From Alitta virens (taxonomy: Eukaryota; Annelida; Polychaeta; Phyllodocida; Nereididae), in contig OW028584.1 in NCBI GenBank assembly GCA_932294295.1, positions 35,597,969-35,661,968 on the forward strand: a stretch of DNA of 64,000 bases, in the 5' to 3' direction. Below are positions 56,501-64,000 of this stretch, in pieces. Both the position numbers and the translations under genes were made by a program. The notes below the pieces were generated by a model. The model made no database searches and was not told the origin of the DNA. It worked only from the letters and a program-made list of their open reading frames with translations. Each line of letters opens with the position of its first letter. The first letter of the stretch is position 1.

Positions 56501-57465
56501 GGTTTAGAGCCACACTTATCCCCTATTCTATCTGAAAAACACATTTTAATTCATTTACATAAAATTGCTATGCATGAAGGCAGTCATCAATGACTGAAAT
56601 ACATTGTAGCTCCAACAAGTACAACTAGAAGATCCGTATACTATATACAATCTGGACAGGTTCAATTCTAGTTATAAGTTCAATAGGAGTTATTAATATT
56701 TATAACTTGGCCCTCTTTTTACAACAGAGCTATGATAATAATAAGGCCTACAAAAACATTTGTGTAACAAATATAGATAACTTGAAATATCATTTTGCTG
56801 TTGAATTATCTGCATACAAAATAAACCTATTACAAACATAACATGCTCATTCCATTATAATCCCCGGAATTCAATTCATATTTTCCTTACTTTTTATGCA
56901 TTCTGTATTATCCAATACAGGATCAGGACTGCCTTCTAGCGGATAGTACCCAACATCACATGTGCACGTATTAATGTCACAATGGCTGTCATTCACCGCA
57001 GTAGAGCAGTCCTCATTCACAGAGCATGTGGGATCTCCAATTTTTCCTGGTAAAAAGTTGTATATACATTAATTTGGTTACATCAGAATATTATGTAATA
57101 TCTTGCATGCTAGTTTGATCAGCCGCACTTACTATAAAAAATGTACAAAAGCATAGCATGGAATGGAATATGATTACAGATTGCTTTAAGGTTGTAAAAT
57201 TTCCTTGAAGTGCACGTCACTGGGTATTGAAATTATTACAAATTCATCTTCTGAACAGCAGCTTAGCACCCAACTATCACGTTAAGTACACAATTAATAT
57301 CTAATATGTTAATCAATAAAACCTTACAAAGTGTGCTTACTTTTTGTGCAATATCTGCAGAATTAAGTACATTTTGGTTTGCTCATTAATCAATATACCT
57401 GATTGGTAATCCATTAGTAGAAAACAAACCAATAACAAGGAAAGATAGTATTTAAATGGAAACAT
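50550..57465 (-). CDS. EB/EGF/SEA type I receptor-like protein (14 exons, complete)
   Basis: Exons (minus): 57465-57399, 57046-56891, 56531-56397, 55661-55527, 55277-55089, 54951-54809, 54389-54193, 53622-53549, 52959-52816, 52622-52568, 52452-52418, 52175-52091, 51929-51376, 50617-50550. Every junction is GT-AG and in phase, giving 678 residues. Order: signal peptide MFPFKYYLSLLLVCFLLMDY; three EB-like Cys modules (GDPTC..., GDKCGS..., GDSCTEV...); a CxCxxGFY module; SEA domain (FKVIMNPDLSV ... LGSLFIDFTSKEI ... RSNVIVYLK); calcium-binding-type EGF (DANECLLDLNDCDIAGECVN); TM at about 445-465 (VIGVMVVIFGMLFVLLVL); cytoplasmic tail with DSHES repeats, Asp run and poly-Ser. EB exons are symmetric 1-1. 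The first intron of the tail has a (TTATC)n tract. Ligand unknown; adhesion or signalling is inferred. Confidence 0.85.
51735..51800 (-). repeat. Coding 9-bp repeat, DSHES units
   Basis: (CATGTGA(C/T)T)n on the plus strand encodes HES/HDS units of the receptor's cytoplasmic tail on the minus strand. A possible length polymorphism. Confidence 0.7.
52028..52083 (+). repeat. (TTATC)n microsatellite
   Basis: About eleven TTATC units in the intron between exon 12 (TM) and exon 13 (tail) of the EB/SEA gene, ending 8 bp from the exon 12 donor. It matches LINE tail sequence seen at 36650. Confidence 0.8.
53085..53290. other. Repeat-like patch, GGGGTTAACCC palindrome and GGGAGTAA units
   Basis: Contains GGGGTTAACCC at 53102 and complementary TACTCTC/GGGAGTA words spread over 150 bp, suggesting a degraded inverted-repeat element. 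Ends not defined. Confidence 0.3.
53698..53893. mobile_element. 196-bp TA-flanked MITE
   Basis: Left CACTCGGGGTCATCGAAAT; right (minus) CACTCTGGGTCATCGAAAT. TA flanks at 53696-53697 and 53894-53895 are consistent with mariner-type integration. ATCGAAATT is duplicated at the left end. Intronic in the EB/SEA gene. Confidence 0.7.
55855..56136 (+). other. Open frame inside an EB/SEA intron, unassigned
   Basis: 93 codons on the plus strand opposite the gene (MLSEWARNISHGWYFH..., ending FMRRTVGK). It has one hydrophobic patch (IFGIICTLIILRSLY). No homology is recognised and no splice or promoter signs were found; it could be a transposon remnant. Confidence 0.2.
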
Positions 57466-57857
57466 CACAACACTTTGATGGGTTCGAGCATGTATCACAG
57501 ACAAAAACAGGTTCAAATAAGAATACAATTGTTTTTAAAAGAAATATCTTTCCATGCATATATCCTGGTCCTTTAAATTAACTTTTGATTAACTGTACAG
57601 CAATATGCACACAAACAGATGGATAAAAGTAAATACTGTATTGTAACATAATATGGTCCCTAGATAATATTGTCATCATTTCTGATTTATGAGTCTTCGA
57701 AATTCTATCAACCATAAACTTCTAAGTATTGCTGCAGTGGCTTCACTTAAGAATAATAGCTCTGACACTTTTAAAATCAAACAACTAATATATTTATATA
57801 TATAAAAATCAACTTTGTACAATTAATTCAAAATAAAGCTATAATGATACTTCATTT

Positions 57858-60800
57858 TTACAATGGTAGAACAGTCTTCAATGAAGGTAATAATTTAACA
57901 GCAAACCATAACGTTAGTGTAATAAAGAGAAATGATAAAATACAAATTACAAACACTGATGAAGCCAATATTGCTGTGTCTTCTCTTTGATATAAATATG
58001 TACATGATTTCCAATCAGAGCTTTTAATGTACTCTCCAGAACAGGTGCATATATTACTGATACATTCAGAATTCTTTACAGCAGAATAACAGTCAATGTC
58101 TTCTTGACAATGGTCCCCTAGTTTTCTTGTAACACATGTGTGCCCATTGTTAATGGCCATATCACCATGGTAACAGTTGCAGTATTCTTGAAAACAGCGA
58201 CTGTCTCCTGTTATGCTGATGACGCATTCCCATGATGTCCGACACGGGTCACCTATGATCCTTCTCCGGCAGAATGTGCCATTATTGTCATCGATGTAAC
58301 CATAGAGGCACTGACACTGGCCGCTGTAACAGTGACTGAATCCTACTGCATCTAAACAGTCACTGTTAACAGCACAAGTATCACCAATTCGGCCTGCAAG
58401 TGCAAATCAGCATGAAGGAGACTCATCGTCACAGTAACATTCCAACTGCTGTTTCTTTGTCTTCTGTGGGCCTGGCCAGCCATCAAAGTGTTTGGTATTA
58501 CTAATGTCCAATAAGATATTACATACACTCATGCGCTAAATCAAGCTGTTAGTCAGAGCAATACCAAGGGGTGTTAGCCTGAAAAGCTAAGGAGTTACAG
58601 GTATTCATGGTTTGACAGCTAGAAACATGTATACACTAGTTTTAAGGGTGCTTACTACCTAAGGTATTTATATGGAACTAGCTGGAGATTTTGGCCTTGA
58701 TCTAAAAGTATTCTTGGTGAGGCTGTCAGAGGTTAGGCTCCAATGATGATGTTAATATCTAATTAGAAAAAAAAAGTTGATTACTTTATTACCTTAATCA
58801 GTTTTATATGCAGGAAGAGAACAAGAATAAATCTAACAATTCAAAAAGAATACCATAATGCAACAGAAAAATTGGATTTGTTGTAATGCACACTGACACA
58901 TACACACACATGAATAAGAGAATGAACCATATACATTTGTCAAAGAAACAAGACTTGTTTAATAACTAAAAACAATCTGAGCAAACCAACCTGTTAAATG
59001 TGTTAGCATCACCGCACTCCTCATGCCACTTACGTCGTGTGCAGAGCGAAACATTGGTGTCATGGTATCCCATAATGCACTGACAATTGAAACCATGACA
59101 ACGAGATGACTCCACAGCTAAACTGCAGTCTGAACCAATAACGCAGTCATCGCCTAGTATTCTTTTGATACAGGCTGTTAAATTGTTAGCTATCCTAAAG
59201 CCCCCATCGCATGAACACTTTCCGGTGTCACAATTGCTGTTCTCTACAGCAGTGGAACAGTCTTCATTCCTTGTGCAAAAGTCTCCGATTTGGCGCAGAA
59301 TGCATGTATCATTCTCTTCTGAACCTTTGTATCCCACGTCACATGCGCACTGACCAGCAGAACAGTGACTGTTGTTCATCAGTGTTGAGCAATCAAGGTC
59401 AATGTCGCATATATCACCAATAATCCTTGCACGACACACAGTGCCATTATTATCGCTGATGTATCCCAGTCGACACGCACAGATGTTACTGATGCATTCA
59501 CTGTTATTTACAGCTGACACACAGTGTAAATCCATGTTGCATAGTCCTTTTCCTATCTGTCGCTTGATGCAAGATGTTTTGTTATTTTCCACATAAAAAG
59601 CATCATCACATACACAGGTTTCCTTAAAGCAATTACTGTTAGAGACAGCGAATGAACAGTCATCATACGTATTGCAAGCATCCTCAATAGTTCGTTTGAT
59701 ACATGTAGTGCCATTATATGCATCATAATGCCCGATTATACATTCGCAAGTGCTATTTGAGCACTCACTCATTGGAATAAATGTTGTGCAGTCACTCGGC
59801 CATTTACACCTATCACCAATAGTCCCTGAAAACCAAAGTTTGAAATTGATTGACTGGTTATGACCTTGATCACATCATGTGGAATTGAATTGTGTTGTTT
59901 AAAAAATGTAATACAAAGTGTTTGTACTGTTTCAGGAAAATGTAAATTTGCTTATACATTTGTATTATAAATTATTTAAATGTTAAACAAGCAAGTAATG
60001 AACACAATTCCACACAGAAAATGTACTCGTACAAATGGTAGCTAATTATGACAGAAAGAAAATGTGAAAAAGATACAACATATGGTTTATTGTGGTTATA
60101 CACACTCTACCCGTATTTATTTTATTTATGTGTAACTTAATTGGATTTTCATTATTTATACCTACTTTTCTTGCACTGGTTGAGATCATTAGATTCCAGG
60201 TATCCTGTATCACATTCGCACTGAGTGTTATTACACAGACTGTGTACAATTACAGAGTTGCAATCAATGTCTATATCACAAGGATCATAAATTCTCCTCT
60301 TTTCACAAGTGAAGTTTCCTGTTTGCATGTAGCCTGGTTGGCAGGAACATAAACTGTTCATACAAATACTGAAGTTAACAGAGTAAGAGCAGTCATCGTC
60401 AACACAGCATTGATCCCCAAGGGCACGAGGAGTGCATGAAGAACTGTTATACTCCTTGAAGCCTAATAAGCAAGAACAGGATTCAAAAGCACACATGCTA
60501 TTCTCTATGACTGGCGAACAGTCACAATGAGTAATGCAAGAGTCATTCAAATACCGAATTGTACAATACGTGCCATTGATATCTCCATAGTGACCAGGCA
60601 GGCAATCACAGGTATTATTCAAACAAATGCCATTTTCTATGACTGCTGAGCAGTCATAGTTTGTAGTGCAAGAGTCATTCAAATGTCTGGGTACACATTG
60701 AGTGCCATTTTTATCACCGTAGTACCCCGGCATGCAGTTGCAGGTGCCGTTCGAACATATGCCATTTTGTATAACTGACGAGCAATCATCTTCTGTAATG

Positions 60801-63549
60801 CAAGAATCATTTAAATACCTTATTATGCAATGCGTTCCATTAATATCACCATAGTGTCCGGGTAAACATTCACAAGAGCTGCTCAAACACTTGCTGTTTT
60901 TTATCACCGATGAGCAATCATTATTGGTAATGCAGGAGTCATTTAAAATTCTTGAAATGCAACGGGAACCATTTAAGTTTCCATAATGCCCGGACAGACA
61001 ATTACAGGTACTGTTTACACACATACTATTTTCAATCACTGACGAACAATCAGAATCTGCGGTGCAGGAATCATTTAAGTATCTCCGCGAACATCGCATG
61101 CCATCGACACTTTCATAATGCCCGGGCGTGCATTTACATGTACTGTTTGAACACATACCATTTTCAATTACTGATGCACAATCAATGTTCATAAAACAAG
61201 GGTCATATAATCGTCTTGATGTGCAATATGTGTCATTCTTATCAACATAATGCCCAGGCAAGCATACACAGAAACTGTTTAAACACATACTGTTTGTGAC
61301 GACTGAAGAGCAATCATTATCCATTACGCAGGAGTCATTTAACACTCTTCTTGTGCAAAGTGTGCCATTTGTACTTCCGTAATATCCTAGAAGACAATCG
61401 CATGTGCTGTTTACGCATATACTATTTTCAATAACTGTTGAGCAGTCGTTATCTGACATGCAGGTGTCGTTTAAAAGTCTTGATATACATTTTGTGTCAT
61501 TAATATCACCATAGTGGCCTGGTAAACATTGACAAGACCCTGTTAAACATATACTGTGTTTGATGACTGCAGAACAATCAACATCTACAATGCAGGAGTC
61601 ATTTAAGTATCTTCTTGTACAATGAGTGCTATTTAAACCTTCATAATATCCTTGCAAGCACTGACACGTTCTGTTTGAACAAAGACTGTTTGCAATGACT
61701 GATACGCAATCTTCATTTGTAGTACAGGAATCATTTAAAATTCTTGATGTGCACTGAGTCCCATGCATATCGCCATAATATCCTTGCAAACATAGGCAGG
61801 TACTGTTTAAACATAAACTATTTGTAATAACTGAAAAGCAATCACTATCTGCTGTGCAGGAGTCATCTAAATGTCTTGATGAACAGTGTGTTCCATTTAT
61901 ATTTCCATAGTGTCCTGGAAGGCACTGACAAGATTCATTCGGACATACACTATTTTTGATGACTGATGCACAGTCAATATCTATGGTACAGAAGTCATTT
62001 AATATTCGTTGCGCACAGTTTGTGCCATTTAGATCGTTGTGATATCCTGGCAAGCATTTGCAAGTACTGTTGTTGCATTCACTGTTGACAATAGCGGACG
62101 AACAGTCGTTGTGAATATCACAGATATCTCCTAATTTACGTAAAGTACAAGATGAATAGTTATGTGCATGATAGCCCCATTTACAGACACATGTATTATT
62201 ATTGCAGGAACTATTGACAATGACCGCACTGCAGTCACTGTCGGTATCACATCGGTCGCCAACTTCTCGGCTGAGGCAATAGTCATTCGAATATGGTTTA
62301 TATCCGTGAGAGCACAGACATGTGCCATTTGAACAGTTTGAATTAGGAATGATTATGGAGCAATCCGATTTAGTTGCACAAGAAGCACCAAGATAACGCC
62401 CAAGACACGTTTCGTTGGTCTCGTCTGAGTAGTAACCCTTTACACAAATACAAGTGTTGTTAATGCAGTCACTGTTTGTAATGGCATCTGTGCAGTCTGC
62501 TGAAATCCGGCAGGTGGTATCACCAATTTTGCCTGCAAGGAAGGATGCAAGATCAAAAGAGAGAAATTTTCAAAAAGCAAATAGATTTAAATTACAAGAA
62601 AATCGATGCAAGAAATCCGATTAGCGACTAGGAACTGGAAAGCAGAAAGCAAAAGAAAATGAGCAGTCATTGCAATGCACCTATATTTCGAAATAAAATT
62701 GCCTTGAAGCGTATAAATTTGTCATGAAACTTAGGTGTATACCACCAGGCATGCATTATAAATTAAACCAAAATAAGCACCACTAACTGAGGCAACTAGG
62801 TCCAAAATCTAACAGCCAAACATAAGCTCCTTGTTGAAATAAATGCCATACACATTTCTACAGCTCATGCAGAACACCAAACACTTTGATTTCCTGCCAT
62901 ACTCCTTTGCAGTTTAGGAGTAGTTAAAGACTAACATCATCTAATATTACAAAAATCTGGATCTATAGGTTTCTGAAGCAAAATTAATAGCTATAATATA
63001 TTAAGCAAAAATATACTGAAGTAATGACTGGAAACAAATAATACAAACTTTTTACTTACGTTTTACGCATATCTTTGAATCTTCTGATTTGTAAAATCCA
63101 GAGTTGCAAATGCATATTTGTTCACTGCAATTGCTGTTTTGTATAACATTGGAACACTCTGTTTCTTTTAGGCAAGAATCACCCACAATGCCTGAAAAAA
63201 GAAAATGAAAAAACAAGGCTTCTTCAATAGGCCTAGTATATGAAGCACAGTGGTGTAAGGACATTGCCTCCAGCATCATGTCCAAACTTATGAATAAGTT
63301 TTCAATGCCACTATTATTTGTAACAACAACAATAGTTCTGAATAATCTCATGATGTTATGGTGCCAGGAGCTCAAGGCCCTTCACTAATTAAAATATGAA
63401 TACAAAGATAGACTTACGTGGAATACAGTTTTTCCCATCTTCTTTTGAATAGTATCCTACATCACAAAGACACTGCCCTTGAGAGCAACTACTGTTGCTG
63501 AAGGCATCATAACAATCACTACTCGCTTGACAAGAGTCATTTATCACAC
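57858..63549 (-). CDS. EB-module array membrane protein (3' part, at least 29 modules)
   Basis: Exons in view (minus): 63549-63418, 63191-63060, 62532-60166, 59825-59034, 58393-57858 with stop; each internal exon is symmetric (phase 1-1). They hold 1, 1, 18, 6 and 3 Cys-rich modules of about 44 residues. The repeating core is (I/Y)LNDSC....DC..VI.NS.C.N.TC.CL.GYYG...GT.C..R, matching the EB family. The last exon adds a TM (TAILASSVFVICILSFLFIT) and a 15-residue tail ending LKTVLPL. The protein is type I with a very long N-glycosylation-rich ectodomain (many NDS, NGT, NST sequons). The 5' end is beyond the window; a phase-1 donor at 63625 (GCCAG|GTAAGTG) may end another upstream exon. It is tandem with, and related to, the EB/SEA gene. 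Confidence 0.85.
60166..62532 (-). repeat. Coding tandem array of 18 EB modules (about 131 bp each) in one exon
   Basis: Eighteen repeats in 2367 bp with no stop. Modules 5-16 (about 60560-62030) are the most alike, all with (I/Y/H/R)L(N/D/Y)D(S/T/P)C starts and C(L/M)(P/L/Q/S)G(H/Y)Y(G/V) cores, suggesting recent unit duplication. The outer modules (KIGDTTC, ALGDQCC, RIYDPC) are divergent. Confidence 0.85.
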
Positions 63550-63718
63550 CTGAAAGATAGACAAAAAAGGAAAAAAGGAATAAGAGTCATTATTACACCT
63601 GAAAGACAACAGTGAAAGCACTTACCTGGCAAAATCATCACCTTTGAAGCTTTATTTTCAGTGCACAACAATGCCTATACAATGTCAATGTTACAACAAG
63701 AACAGGACTCATTTATTG

Positions 63719-64000
63719 TGGATTTTTCGCAAGTTTGCTATATTTCCACTTGGTGGCTACGACAGAATACTGCAATTATATTGGCTGAAAAAGTTCCCGC
63801 CTTTGATTGTGATTGGCTGAAGCAAAGTGCATCTTAGCTGCAATAATTTAGTGCATTGTAATGTATATTTGACATCTGATGATCCAATTGAATTCAGCTT
63901 TTTCTCTGAGAAATTATATTTACAGAATCAGTCAGTTATGATCTACTATCTGAAAAGCAAAATGAGTAATAAGAGGAGATGAAAGACTTATATCCAGCTG
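63719..64000 (+). repeat. Dispersed repeat family R1, copy 2 (runs off the window)
   Basis: TATTTCCACTTGGTGGCTAC, two ATTGGCTGAA motifs and AAGCAAAATGAGTAATAAGA match 17087-17385 in order and orientation. The right end is not in view. Confidence 0.6.

Noticed and set aside
59165..61194. Plus-strand frames across 59.1-61.2 kb
   Set aside because: Antisense to the EB-module exons; periodic with the modules and lacking their own signals.

Overview
This window is an AT-rich eukaryotic genome segment, most likely from a marine invertebrate (a non-vertebrate deuterostome or a lophotrochozoan; I cannot place it further). The signs are spliced genes with GT-AG introns of 0.2-4 kb, tRNA-derived SINEs, decayed CR1/L2-type LINEs, many short terminal-inverted-repeat (TIR) elements and tetranucleotide microsatellites. 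There is no bacterial operon structure.

Layout. 0-5 kb: one exon of a small membrane protein, otherwise intergenic repeats. 5-12.2 kb: mobile DNA, namely a LINE 3' end, a 1.3 kb TA-flanked TIR element full of CGTGCGCACG palindromes, another LINE fragment and a 3.05 kb Harbinger/PIF transposon with an open transposase. 13-19 kb (minus): a complete six-exon AADAC-type esterase with an unusual repetitive C-terminal tail. 24.5-26.5 kb (plus): a three-exon four-transmembrane protein with a Harbinger MITE in its second intron. 26.8-39.5 kb (minus): exons of a gelsolin-domain protein in two blocks, with a same-strand BTB-BACK-Kelch coding exon between them. 35-36.7 kb: a CR1-like LINE carrying both a hAT-like insertion with an 8-bp target duplication and an internal inversion. 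42.08-48.10 kb: a 6.0 kb inverted-repeat element with 21-bp minisatellites at both ends and a spliced RPA-like OB-fold gene inside. 48.4-49.3 kb (plus): a single-exon LRR-type membrane protein. 50.5-57.5 kb (minus): a complete 14-exon receptor-like gene (signal peptide, EB modules, SEA, EGF, transmembrane segment, Ser/Asp-rich tail). 57.9 kb to the right edge (minus): a tandem relative with at least 29 EB modules, 18 of them in one giant exon.

The most novel item is the pair of TA-flanked elements at 6.9 and 42.1 kb. Their termini resemble each other (CGGA.GCC...GGACATG...AGAAAAAAAA), and each terminus runs into a tandem array of 10-bp CGT....ACG palindromes. The larger one encloses a single-stranded-DNA-binding-type gene but no transposase that I can see. 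Second is the Harbinger pair: the autonomous-sized copy has Asn in place of the first catalytic Asp, and a MITE 14 kb away has matching ends.

Exon boundaries were read by eye from splice consensus plus frame continuity. Protein families were recognised from motifs, with no database search.
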